DNA of 64,000 bases from Xanthomonas sp. SI (GTDB lineage: Bacteria; Pseudomonadota; Gammaproteobacteria; Xanthomonadales; Xanthomonadaceae): NCBI RefSeq assembly GCF_014236855.1, contig NZ_CP051261.1, positions 1,426,001 through 1,490,000 of the forward strand, read 5' to 3'. Below are positions 51,119 through 59,091 of this stretch, piece after piece. The number at the start of each line of letters is the position of its first letter. Position 1 is the stretch's first letter. The notes under the pieces were generated by a model. That model did no database searches, was not told where the DNA came from, and was given only the letters and a program-made list of their open reading frames with translations. The translations under genes and the position numbers were made by a program.

Positions 51119-51174
51119 TCAAGACTGTACTTGGCAGTATATTTTGCCTTGTCAACCTCTGCATCAGTCAACAT
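51112..51174 (-). pseudogene. Truncated cassette gene (first 20 codons)
   Basis: An open frame starts at an ATG at 51174 behind a GGAGAG ribosome site, just inside an attC site. It reads MLTDAEVDKAKYTAKYSLEV and then runs into the REP copy. The missing remainder was probably replaced when the RAYT fragment and REP moved in. Confidence 0.5.
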
Positions 51175-51190
51175 AAAACTCTCCATAGCC

Positions 51191-51250
51191 AGCTAACGTC
51201 TGAATTAAGCCAAGCCACGAAGCGGGTTCGGCTTGAATTATTTGTTAGAT
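51191..51250 (-). other. attC recombination site, best preserved
   Basis: On the minus strand the 60-base site begins ATCTAACAAATAATTCAAGC and ends GGCTTAATTCAGACGTTAGC then T. The outer cores pair 6 of 7, and the inner boxes ATTCAAGCC / GGCTTAAT pair with one extra unpaired C, the extrahelical base typical of attC. The stop codon of the next gene lies in its first core. Confidence 0.88.
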
Positions 51251-51733
51251 GCCAACCTGAGGTTCATTTAGCTTGGCAGCCAGTTCTCTTAGGCAATCTT
51301 GTACTGCCATAGCATGGGCGCTGTATGCGATGGTTGCATTGAAATGATGAAAAATATCAATGTTGTCTATGCCGGAAATCCAAAGCAGAGATTGGTGCGC
51401 TATCTCGTTGCGAACTTCTAACAGTGGTCTGATTTGATCGATCAGCGGCTCGCCATTATCCGCAATCTTTAATCGCTTGAGCAACAGGCCAAGAGAGAGT
51501 TCATCAAGCTCCTTCAGTAGTTGATCTTTCTTGCGAAAGTTCTTTTGTAGGTTTGCGAGTTTTCCGATATGGCGCTTCAAGGCAAACTCCAAAAGCTGGA
51601 AACGCCCTAGGGAAACAAGAACGACCCTCTCATAATTTTCTCGAATAGCATCTTTTCCGCGAGACTCAGCGGCAGCCTTCGCTGCGCCTTCAATCAGCTT
51701 TCTCACATCATCTTCTGAAATTGGCATTGGCAT
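51245..51733 (-). CDS. Cassette protein, 162 residues, unknown
   Basis: This helical cytoplasmic protein starts MPMPISEDDVRKLIEGAAKA and contains YERVVLVSLGRFQLLEFALK and RPLLEVRNEIAHQSLLWISG, the latter resembling HEPN-like or related helical families. It has no signal peptide or membrane span. Its stop codon is within the downstream attC and its start overlaps the upstream attC, so it fills its cassette exactly. A second in-frame ATG at 51727 is an alternative start. Confidence 0.68.
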   Translation of the reverse strand: MPMPISEDDVRKLIEGAAKAAAESRGKDAIRENYERVVLVSLGRFQLLEFALKRHIGKLANLQKNFRKKDQLLKELDELSLGLLLKRLKIADNGEPLIDQIRPLLEVRNEIAHQSLLWISGIDNIDIFHHFNATIAYSAHAMAVQDCLRELAAKLNEPQVGI

Positions 51734-51839
51734 CTAATGCCTGAGTTAAGCCGCCCCGCAGCGGGGCAGCGAGCCGTGCTAGCGTAGCGCAGGCACGAGG
51801 CGAATGCCACGATGCGGGTTCGGCTTGAACGAGTTAGGC
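51732..51839 (-). other. Long attC recombination site
   Basis: On the minus strand this 108-base site begins GCCTAACTCGTTCAAGCCGA and ends GGCTTAACTCAGGCATTAGA then T. The inner boxes GTTCAAGCC / GGCTTAAC again leave one unpaired C. The centre contains an extra palindromic segment (GCCCCGCTGCGGGGC), which makes it longer than its neighbours. Confidence 0.85.
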
Positions 51840-51840
51840 C

Positions 51841-52566
51841 TCACAGCCGTCGGATTCGGGCTTCAAGCGGATCGTTTCCCAGGTAACCGGAAATGAAAGA
51901 CCATCCCGCAAATAATTGCCAATAAAAACCTAAAACGTGCTCAACACCGTCATAGCTCAGGTCCCACTCTCGAGCCCTGATCAGTGATTCGCCTATGCGG
52001 CGGGCGAAAGCATGCAGTTCTTTGTCTTGTATATCTAGTCGGCTCGTAGCGTACTGCAGTTCGGCATAGAGAACTTCAGACTCAACCTTGAGGCGCTTCA
52101 AATGATGCTCCTCGATGTTGTTCATGATGTAGTGCGTCCTGTCCTGTCGCGGTACACCGGATGATGCCTTGAAATAGTCCTTAAACGCTGGCGCACTCAT
52201 CAGCTCATCTGCGAGATCGGAATCAATCGAGCCGTGCAGGATCCCTAGGAAGATGTATATGACTTCTCGCTTGTACTGGCGATAAGTATCGAGCAAATGA
52301 CCCCTTATTCGAACCTTCTGCTCGTACGCGGGAACACGGACCAGCAGGTAAAACATGACGACTGCGGAGACAACGCCCGCCGAAAGGTTGAAAAGGACTT
52401 CGTTGCCCGTCTCAAACTGCAGGAACGCGGATGCTAATCCAGTGTGTGCCACCCACCCGGCAAGCGGGTCCTCGGACGCCGCTGTCATCACATAGCCAGC
52501 AACGACGCATAGCAGAAATAGTGAAGCATCGAGCTTGTTTTGCCGCAGGTAGCGAAACGCTTTCAT
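51841..52566 (-). CDS. Cassette membrane protein, 241 residues, unknown
   Basis: The protein starts MKAFRYLRQNKLDASLFLLC and has two or three membrane spans in the first 90 residues (SLFLLCVVAGYVMTAA; LFNLSAGVVSAVVMFYLLV), followed by a soluble helical domain (HYIMNNIEEHHLKRLKVESE; LYAELQYATSRLDIQDKEL). The ATG at 52566 is 5 bases inside the attC end; an in-frame GTG at 52581 lies within the att site and was rejected. Function unknown. Confidence 0.68.
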   Translation of the reverse strand: MKAFRYLRQNKLDASLFLLCVVAGYVMTAASEDPLAGWVAHTGLASAFLQFETGNEVLFNLSAGVVSAVVMFYLLVRVPAYEQKVRIRGHLLDTYRQYKREVIYIFLGILHGSIDSDLADELMSAPAFKDYFKASSGVPRQDRTHYIMNNIEEHHLKRLKVESEVLYAELQYATSRLDIQDKELHAFARRIGESLIRAREWDLSYDGVEHVLGFYWQLFAGWSFISGYLGNDPLEARIRRL

Positions 52567-52571
52567 GTGAG

Positions 52572-52578
52572 GCCTAAC
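52572..52578 (-). other. Half attC site (GTTAGGC core)
   Basis: Only the last core, GTTAGGC on the minus strand, can be recognised before the 51841-52566 gene. A matching first core with inner boxes is not found within 100 bases to the right. It may be the remains of an attC or of the attI end of the array. Confidence 0.45.
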
Positions 52579-52778
52579 CACTATTCGGCGATAAAATGGT
52601 GTGTAAAACGGGTGTGTAACGCGCCGATGCCGCTACCTTTCGGAGCAGTATGCATCCCAAATTCGATCTCTCGCCCGTCGCGCTGTCGCATAACCCTTGC
52701 GTCTAACCCCACGGCCATTCCCCAGTGCATCCCCGCACAAGGCCGACGCTATCACTTGTTGACGGCCGTCACAAGTTA

Positions 52779-52809
52779 AAGGCCGCTCGGCGTAACCGTC
52801 GGCGGCCTT
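52779..52809. terminator. Hairpin, possible bidirectional terminator
   Basis: AAGGCCGC and GCGGCCTT form a perfect 8-bp stem around 15 bases, with A/T-rich flanks on both sides. It lies between the cassette array and the broken beta-galactosidase copy. The rest of 52582-52876 has no gene I can support. Confidence 0.45.
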
Positions 52810-52876
52810 AATTTGTAGACAAGTTGTTTGATGACGCGCCATCCAGATTTACCGGACGGCACGCTTCGCCAATAAC

Positions 52877-53395
52877 TCAGTTACCCGGCGTACCCCAAAC
52901 CTGCCCCTTAACCCCACGCACACTCGCATCCACCGCGCTATCCAGATCGAACACGATCACACTGTTCTCGCCTTTCCGCTGCATCGGCGCCGGGAAATAC
53001 AGCGCTCGCTGCGGCCCGATGTTCCAATGCCGCCCCAGGTTATGGCCGTTGGCCCAGGCGAAGCCTTTGCCGAAGGCTTGCATGTCCAGGAAGGTGTCGG
53101 TGGGCGTGCCGATCTTGACGGTGCCGCGGTGGAAGGCGGGGCCGTCGACCTTGGCGGTGGTCCAGCCGGTGAGCTTGCTCGGGTCGTCCATCGGCAGCGG
53201 GAAGGTCTGCCAGCCGGTCAGCGGCTTGCCGTCGAGCAGCACGGGGTCGACCAGGCCGGCGCGGCCGTCGGGCAGATGAGCGCCGTAGTTGATGCGGCCG
53301 CCGTTTTCCACCAGCACGTCCACGGTGTGGGTGCCGGCGGGGATGTCCACGTCCACGGCCACTTGCTGCAGGCGCCGCTCGGCGCTGCCGGCCAA
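52877..53395 (-). pseudogene. Duplicated 3' end of the beta-galactosidase gene
   Basis: This fragment encodes GSAERRLQQVAVDVDIPAGT to VRGVKGQVWGTPGN, nearly identical to the last 172 residues of the full GH35 gene at 54620-56473 (differences include V/I and PSKL/ANKI). It has no catalytic domain and no start of its own. Similarity to the full copy stops abruptly at CTGCCGGCCAACT near 53399. Confidence 0.9.
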
Positions 53396-53413
53396 CTGAA
53401 TGAACTGTTAGGC
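53391..53413 (-). other. attC site cut off at the beta-galactosidase junction
   Basis: On the minus strand GCCTAACAGTTCATTCA starts like the intact attC sites (core plus ATTCA) but is then joined to the duplicated beta-galactosidase sequence (GTTGGCCGGC). The remaining two-thirds of the site is missing. The stop codon of the SMI1/KNR4 gene lies in the core. Confidence 0.7.
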
Positions 53414-53962
53414 AGCGGCGTTCTCCAACCACTCGCCGTCCCACGTGGCCGACTGCAGCCACTCAATTAATGTCTCTACATATTTCTGAAAGTCGGACGC
53501 CAGGCGTACCTTTGTGTCTTCGTCGCGACCGAAGGCAATGATTTGACCGGAATGGCCCTGTATATCTGGGCCGAAGTCCAAGCCATGATGATTTCCACCC
53601 CAATCATGGGTGAGAGGTATCCATGCTCGATTGCAATACATGGGCTTGATGGCGCCTTCCGGGTCTGAACGCATGAATTCAGCGCAATCGGCGTTCATTT
53701 CAGCTTCGTCGATGGAGCGCCAGGTGTCCCATTGCGCGCGAATTCCAGCGACTGATAGAAGCTGCTGACCGAAGAAGAGGCCTGGTCCGTCTTGGCCGTC
53801 GTGTGCCAGCAAGAAAGTCTTGACCGAATCCGGCAGTGCCACGCCGAGGTGTTGCTCTAAGCCATGAAGCGCAGCCAGATCCGTGCCCTGCCGTAATGCG
53901 ATCGCATCGAGGCATCCGAGTTCAGCGAGGCGACTTTCAATTCGGTTCCATTGTTCGTGCAT
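53408..53962 (-). CDS. SMI1/KNR4 family protein
   Basis: This 184-residue acidic protein has the SUKH-type fold: HGLEQHLGVALPDSVKTFLL, HDGQDGPGLFFGQQLLSVAG, and WIPLTHDWGGNHHGLDFGPD near the C-terminus. Many members are immunity proteins against polymorphic toxins or interaction proteins. Its stop lies inside an attC core, so it entered as an integron cassette. No partner toxin is seen next to it. Confidence 0.85.
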   Translation of the reverse strand: MHEQWNRIESRLAELGCLDAIALRQGTDLAALHGLEQHLGVALPDSVKTFLLAHDGQDGPGLFFGQQLLSVAGIRAQWDTWRSIDEAEMNADCAEFMRSDPEGAIKPMYCNRAWIPLTHDWGGNHHGLDFGPDIQGHSGQIIAFGRDEDTKVRLASDFQKYVETLIEWLQSATWDGEWLENAAA

Positions 53963-54135
53963 TGCGATTCCTGAAATTTGCTTTGAGGTGTCCTGCTCAT
54001 CAGATCGTGACCAAGGTCGCCGGCGACTTCAACTCCAGGCCGATCGTGGACACCTGCTCGATCGAGACAGATTCGATGCGATCGTCGGCCGGTATCGAAG
54101 GGATGTCTTGCGTTTCGGCAGGGCCGTTGTCGGGT

Positions 54136-54522
54136 TCAAAGTGGGGTGCATTGCAGGTCTTGTGGTCCAGCGGCTAGCCTGGCCTGGCCTGTAGCAATGG
54201 CAACCCTTTTCCTAAGCACGTCCATGCGTCTCATGAACTTTTGGTTCTCGAACGCAGCCATCCGGGCGTCGTAGCAAACCTCAATCTGGCCGGACTGCAC
54301 TGTGACCATGACTAGCACAGGCGTCCTGGTGCAGAAGAGTTCCGCTCCCTCTCGGTAAGAGCAGGAAAAGCCCTCGTCCATCGCATATTTGCGAACTGCG
54401 TCTACCACCGATTTCCGGGCTTCTGGGGTGTCCGAAACAACAATCCTGCTCTTGAAGAATCCATCGCAACCAGTGAGGGATATGGCTGCGGCGACGATAA
54501 GAAATAGCGCTCGCGGTCGCAT
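54136..54522 (-). CDS. Small lipoprotein, possibly frameshifted at its 3' end
   Basis: This 128-residue protein starts MRPRALFLIVAAAISLTGCD with a clear lipobox (SLTGC) and has a short mature domain (ARKSVVDAVRKYAMDEGFSC; PVLVMVTVQSGQIEVCYDAR). After its stop, the next frame stays open for about 50 codons with ordinary codon use (EPDNGPAETQDIPSIPADDR; SIEQVSTIGLELKSPATLV, ending near 54004), so the gene may once have been longer. The ribosome site is AGGAG. Family unknown. Confidence 0.6.
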   Translation of the reverse strand: MRPRALFLIVAAAISLTGCDGFFKSRIVVSDTPEARKSVVDAVRKYAMDEGFSCSYREGAELFCTRTPVLVMVTVQSGQIEVCYDARMAAFENQKFMRRMDVLRKRVAIATGQARLAAGPQDLQCTPL

Positions 54523-54619
54523 GAATCGTCGAACTCCTGGATTTATAGGTTTGAGAGCGGTGAACAACGGCGATGCTGCGCCATCCGAATGCAGCGGATA
54601 GCGCAGCACGCTGAGTGGC

Positions 54620-56473
54620 TCAGCCGCCAGCCGTCGGCGAACTCCAAACCTGCCCCTTAACCCCACGCACACTCGCATCCGCCGCACTATCCAGATCAAA
54701 CACAATCACGCTGTTCTCACCTTTCCGCTGCATCGGCGCCGGGAAATACAACGCCCGCTGCGGCCCGATGTTCCAATGCCGCCCCAGGTTGTGGCCGTTA
54801 GCCCAGGCGAAGCCTTTGCCGAAGGCCTGCATGTCCAGGAAGGTGTCGGTGGGCGTGCCGATCTTGACGGTGCCGCGGTGGAAGGCGGGGCCGTCGACCT
54901 TGGCGGTGGTCCAGCCGGTGATCTTGTTTGCGTCGTCCATCGGCAGCGGGAAGGTCTGCCAGCCGGTCAGCGGCTTGCCGTCGAGCAGCACGGGGTCGAC
55001 CAGGCCGGCGCGGCCGTCGGGCAGGTGGGCGCCGTAGTTGATGCGGCCGCCGTTTTCCACCAGCACGTCGATGGTGTGGGTGCCGGCGGGGATGTCCACG
55101 TCCACGGCCACCTGCTGCAGGCGGCGCTCGGCGCTGCCGGCCAACTTACGATCCACGTAGACGCGTGCGTAGTCGCGCACCTCGCCCAGGTACAGGCTGC
55201 CCTTGCGCGGGCCGGTGACGGTGGTGCGGTAGAGGATGTAGCCGTAGGCCTGACCGTAGCGCTCCATCGGTTGCGGGGTGTCGGTGGTGGCGGCCGGCGC
55301 GGGCAGGTTGTCCCACAGCGAGGCGGATTCGCGCAGCGGGGTAGCCGGCAGCTCGGCGAAGCGGATCGGCGTGGGCAGGGCGGGCGGCTGCACGCCGGTG
55401 ACGCGGGCGATGGCGTCGCGGAACAGGGCGAACTTGGGCGTGGGCCGGCCGGCTTCGTCCAGTACGGCGTCGTAGTCGTAGCTGGTGGTCTGCGGAGCGT
55501 AGTGGTCGCTGGCGTTCTTCTGGAAGTTGGCGCCGTTCATGAAGCCGAAGCTGGTGCCGCCGACGAACATGTAGATGTTCGCGGAGTGGCCCTGGCGCAG
55601 GATCCATTCGAATTCGCTGGCTTGTTTGTTGGCATCGGTGTTGGCGTGTTTGTCGCCCCACTGGTCGAACCAGCCGGCCCAGTATTCACCCACCATCTGC
55701 GGTTGGCCGGGGCGGAACTTGGCCAGGCTCTGGAATGCTTTTTCGGCTTCGCCGGGGCCGAAGTTCACTACCGCCAGGGTGTCGGGCAGGGTGCCGTTGG
55801 CGAGCACGTCGGCGCCGTCGGCGGTGAACAGCAGGGCCTTGTCGAAGCCGGCCTTGACGAACATGGCGCGGTTGGCCTGCATGTAGACGTGGTCGTCGTC
55901 GTAGGAGCCGTATTCGTTCTCGACCTGCACGGCGATGATGGGGCCGCCGTTGCGGTTGAGCTTGGGCTTGACCTGCGCGGCGACGGCGTCGAGGTAGGCC
56001 TGGCTGGCGGCGAGGAAGCGCGGGTCCTGGCTGCGCACGCGCATGCCCGGTTCGGCGAACAGCCAGGCGGGGTAGCCGCCGGCTTCCCATTCGGCGCAGA
56101 CGTAGGGGCCGGGGCGCAGGATGACGTTGAGGCCCTGGGCGGCGGCTTCGTCGATGAAGGCGGCCAGGTCGTTGTTGCCGCTGAAGTCGAACTGGCCCTG
56201 GCGCGGTTCGACCAGGTTCCAGAACACGTAGGTCTCCACGGTGTTCAAGCCCATGGCGCGCGCTTTCTGCAGGCGGTCCTTCCAGTAGGCGCGCGGGATG
56301 CGCTGGAAGTGGATGGCGCCGGAGATGATCTGGTACGGCTTGCCGTCACGGGTGAAGTGGTCGCCCTGGGTGGCGACGGCGGGCCAGTGCGTGGCTGCGT
56401 GCGTCGGCTGTGCGGATGCCGGGAGGGAGAGCAGAAGCGACAGGGCAAGGGCGGACAGGGAGTGACGCAGCAT
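54620..56473 (-). CDS. GH35 beta-galactosidase
   Basis: This 617-residue enzyme has a signal peptide (SLSALALSLLLSLPASAQP) and the GH35 barrel: GKPYQIISGAIHFQRIPRAY, the acid/base Glu in VQVENEYGSY (about 186), the nucleophile Glu in MVGEYWAGWFDQWG (about 262), and C-terminal jelly-roll domains. It removes terminal beta-galactose from glycans and acts in the periplasm or outside. It is the last gene of the N-glycan hydrolase series on the minus strand. Its final 172 codons are duplicated at 52877-53395. Confidence 0.93.
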   Translation of the reverse strand: MLRHSLSALALSLLLSLPASAQPTHAATHWPAVATQGDHFTRDGKPYQIISGAIHFQRIPRAYWKDRLQKARAMGLNTVETYVFWNLVEPRQGQFDFSGNNDLAAFIDEAAAQGLNVILRPGPYVCAEWEAGGYPAWLFAEPGMRVRSQDPRFLAASQAYLDAVAAQVKPKLNRNGGPIIAVQVENEYGSYDDDHVYMQANRAMFVKAGFDKALLFTADGADVLANGTLPDTLAVVNFGPGEAEKAFQSLAKFRPGQPQMVGEYWAGWFDQWGDKHANTDANKQASEFEWILRQGHSANIYMFVGGTSFGFMNGANFQKNASDHYAPQTTSYDYDAVLDEAGRPTPKFALFRDAIARVTGVQPPALPTPIRFAELPATPLRESASLWDNLPAPAATTDTPQPMERYGQAYGYILYRTTVTGPRKGSLYLGEVRDYARVYVDRKLAGSAERRLQQVAVDVDIPAGTHTIDVLVENGGRINYGAHLPDGRAGLVDPVLLDGKPLTGWQTFPLPMDDANKITGWTTAKVDGPAFHRGTVKIGTPTDTFLDMQAFGKGFAWANGHNLGRHWNIGPQRALYFPAPMQRKGENSVIVFDLDSAADASVRGVKGQVWSSPTAGG

Positions 56474-56509
56474 GTGGGGGTCTCTGGCGGGGGTGACGTT
56501 GGGCTTTTT

Positions 56510-56597
56510 TGTAGGAGCGGCTCTGGGTGGCCTTGGGCCATTAGCCGCGACCGAGTGCTACCGGAGAGTCTTGGTCGCGGCTGAAGCCGCTCCTACA
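56510..56597. repeat. REP pair between GH35 and GH92 genes
   Basis: A degenerate forward core (TGTAGGAGCGGCTCTGGG) and a perfect reverse core (GTCGCGGCTGAAGCCGCTCC then TACA) face each other, able to form a long hairpin in the operon mRNA. Confidence 0.85.
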
Positions 56598-56619
56598 GGG
56601 GCGAGGGGAGCGGTGAGTC

Positions 56620-58962
56620 TCAAACGAACGAGGGCGGTAGGTCTTCCTTGGCTGCGCCGAAGGCGGGATTCGGCTTCGGGCCCATCTCCAGTTCCAGGGT
56701 GCCGCCGGCGGCGAGGTCGGCGTGGCGTAGCCAGCTGCGGGTGTAGGGCTTGCCGTTCCAGCGGGCGCGCTGGATATAGACGTTGGCGGCGCTGTTGCCG
56801 TGGGCGACGACGCTGAGGGTGCGGCCGTTGCCGACATCGACGTCGGCGCGCTTGAACAGCGGGCTGCCGAGCACGTAGGTTGCGCTGACCGGGTCCACGG
56901 CATAGAAGCCCAGCGCGCTGAGCACGAACCAGGCGCTCATTTGCCCGCAGTCCTCGTTGCCGGACAGGCCGTTGCGCGCGTCGTGGTATTGCTCGCGCAG
57001 CAGCCTCCGCACCATGGCCTGGGTCTTGTACGGCTGCCCGGCGTAGGCGAACAGGTAGGCCACGTGGTGGCTAGGCTCGTTGCCGTGCGCGTACTGGCCG
57101 ACCATGCCGTCGATGTCCGGCGGCGCGTCGGCCGGCAGTTCGGAGCTGGTGGAGAACAGTTCGTCGAGTTTGGCGACGAAGCCGTCGCGGCCGCCGAACA
57201 GTTCCATGTAGCCGTACAGGTCGTGCTGGTTGAGGAAGGTGGCCTGCCAGGCGTTGGACTCGGTGAAGTCGCGCCACTTCGCCATGTGGCCCATCGCGCG
57301 CGGGTCGAACGGGGCGGCCCAGTCGCCGTTGCTCAGCCGCGGCTGCACGAAGCCGCTTTTGCGATTGAACACGTTGCGGTAGTTGCGCGAGCGTTCGCGC
57401 AAGGCGCTTGCTTCCTTGGTGGCGCCGGCGGCCTGCGCCAGGTGCGCCACCGCCCAGTCGTCGTAGGCGTATTCGAGGGTGCGGCTGACCGCTTCGTCCA
57501 CGGTGTCGCTGGGGATGTAGCCGCGCTTGCGGTACTCGTCCAGGCCGTGCGTGGTGTCGTCCATGGCGCGCTTGCGGTAGGCCGGCCAGGCGGCGGCGTA
57601 GTCGATGCCGGTGAAGCCCTTGGCGTGCGCTTCGGCCAGCACCACGGCGGAGTGGTAGCCGATCATGCAGCCGGTCTCCACGCCTTGCAGTGGCCAGATG
57701 CCGACGCCGTCCGGGCATTCGTTGGCGCCGCGCACCAGGCACTGCACCAGGTCGGGTACGCGTTCGGGTTGCACCAGGGTCAGCAAGGGGTGCAGCGCGC
57801 GGTAGGTGTCCCACAGCGAGTAGGTGCTGTAGTTGTGGTAGCCGGCGGGTGCCTGGTGCACCTTTAGGTCCATGCCGCGGTAGCGGCCATCGGTGTCGCT
57901 GAACAGGGTCGGCGCGAGCAGGCTGTGGTACAGGCCGGTGTAGAAGATGCGCTGCTGCGCGTCGTCGTCGCTGTCGATGCGTACGCGCGCCAGTTCCTTC
58001 TCCCACGCGGCCACGGCGGCGGCGTGCACGCGCGCGAAATCGAAGTCGGGCAGTTCGGCGTCGAGGTTGGCCAGGGCGTTCTCGGCGCTGACCGCGGAGA
58101 TGCCGACCTTGACCAGCAGCGGCGCGTCGGCCGCGTCGGGGTAGTGCAGCGCCACCTTCAGGTGGGTGCCGTCGGCCTGGTGCGCGTCGGCGGCCAGTGG
58201 CTGGTCTTCGGAATAGAGCTGGGCCTTGGCGAACGGCCGCGACAGGCGCATGGCGAAGTAGAGGTAGCGGCCGGTCGCCCACTGGTACACGCGGCGCCCG
58301 CCGGTCAGGGTGCGCGCATCGACGATGCGCAGTTGCGCGTCGCTGACCCGGGTCGCGATCTCCGGTTTGTCCTGCATGCCGTGGCACAGGTCCAGCAGCA
58401 GGTGCGCCGGCTTGCCCTTGGGGAAGTGGTAGCGGTGCAGGCCGGCGCGCGCGGTGGCGGTCAGCTCGGCGTGCACGCCGCTGTCCTTCAGGCGCACGCG
58501 GTAGTAGCCGGGCGAGGCGGCTTCGTCGGCGTGGTCGTAGCGCGAGCGGTAGCCGGCGTCCGGATCTTGCAGCGTGCCGGGGACCAGCTTGACGTCGCCG
58601 GTGGCGGGCACGACCAGGAAATCGAGCAGGTCGCCGACGCCGGTGCCGGACAGGTGGGTGTGCGAGAAGCCCATGATCGAGCCATCGGACTCGTGGTAGC
58701 CGGAGCACGAATCCCACACCGCGTTGTAGGTGTCCGGGCTCAGCTGCACCATGCCGAACGGCAGCGTGGCGCCGGGGAAGGTGTGGCCGTGGCCACCGGT
58801 GCCGATGAACACGTCGACGTGGCGGGTGAACTCGGCCTTGGCGCGCGCGTCGGCGGGCAGTGCGTAGCTGCCGGCGCGCGCTTGCGCCAGGCGGGCGATG
58901 CCGCTGCTGCCGAACAGGGCCAGGGCGATGGCGCCCTGCAGGAAACCGCGTCGTGTGGCCAT
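56620..58962 (-). CDS. GH92 alpha-mannosidase, Tat-exported
   Basis: This 780-residue enzyme has a twin-arginine signal (ATRRGFLQGAIALALFGSSG) and the GH92 motifs GTGGHGHTFPGATLPFGMVQ, MGFSHTHLSGTGVGDLLD, GNEPSHHVAYLFAYAGQPY and GLSGNEDCGQMSAWFVLSAL. The last carries the catalytic acidic residue region. Such calcium-dependent exo-enzymes remove alpha-1,2 or alpha-1,3 mannose. It lies between GH125 and GH35, which fits stepwise trimming of N-glycan arms. Confidence 0.93.
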   Translation of the reverse strand: MATRRGFLQGAIALALFGSSGIARLAQARAGSYALPADARAKAEFTRHVDVFIGTGGHGHTFPGATLPFGMVQLSPDTYNAVWDSCSGYHESDGSIMGFSHTHLSGTGVGDLLDFLVVPATGDVKLVPGTLQDPDAGYRSRYDHADEAASPGYYRVRLKDSGVHAELTATARAGLHRYHFPKGKPAHLLLDLCHGMQDKPEIATRVSDAQLRIVDARTLTGGRRVYQWATGRYLYFAMRLSRPFAKAQLYSEDQPLAADAHQADGTHLKVALHYPDAADAPLLVKVGISAVSAENALANLDAELPDFDFARVHAAAVAAWEKELARVRIDSDDDAQQRIFYTGLYHSLLAPTLFSDTDGRYRGMDLKVHQAPAGYHNYSTYSLWDTYRALHPLLTLVQPERVPDLVQCLVRGANECPDGVGIWPLQGVETGCMIGYHSAVVLAEAHAKGFTGIDYAAAWPAYRKRAMDDTTHGLDEYRKRGYIPSDTVDEAVSRTLEYAYDDWAVAHLAQAAGATKEASALRERSRNYRNVFNRKSGFVQPRLSNGDWAAPFDPRAMGHMAKWRDFTESNAWQATFLNQHDLYGYMELFGGRDGFVAKLDELFSTSSELPADAPPDIDGMVGQYAHGNEPSHHVAYLFAYAGQPYKTQAMVRRLLREQYHDARNGLSGNEDCGQMSAWFVLSALGFYAVDPVSATYVLGSPLFKRADVDVGNGRTLSVVAHGNSAANVYIQRARWNGKPYTRSWLRHADLAAGGTLELEMGPKPNPAFGAAKEDLPPSFV

Positions 58963-59004
58963 GGTGCTTTCCTCGGGGTGTGCAGCGGAGCGGGATGGTG
59001 TTTC

Positions 59005-59075
59005 TGTAGGAGCGGCTTCAGCCGCGACCTTGGTGTTGCCGGTCAGATCCGGTCGCGGCTGAAGCCGCTCCTACA
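59005..59075. repeat. REP pair between GH92 and GH125 genes
   Basis: Perfect facing cores (TGTAGGAGCGGCTTCAGCCG then CGAC, and the reverse) are separated by about 24 bases. Confidence 0.9.
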
Positions 59076-59091
59076 GGGGGCGGTGGGGTGG

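Noticed and set aside
52582..52876. attI site or integrase remnant at the right end of the cassette array
   Set aside because: Only isolated TCTAACC and GCCTAAC cores are seen, with no second half and no integrase-like translation.
53040..53470. Open frames on the plus strand across the duplicated GH35 segment
   Set aside because: The same frames appear opposite the full GH35 gene, so they are shadows of it.
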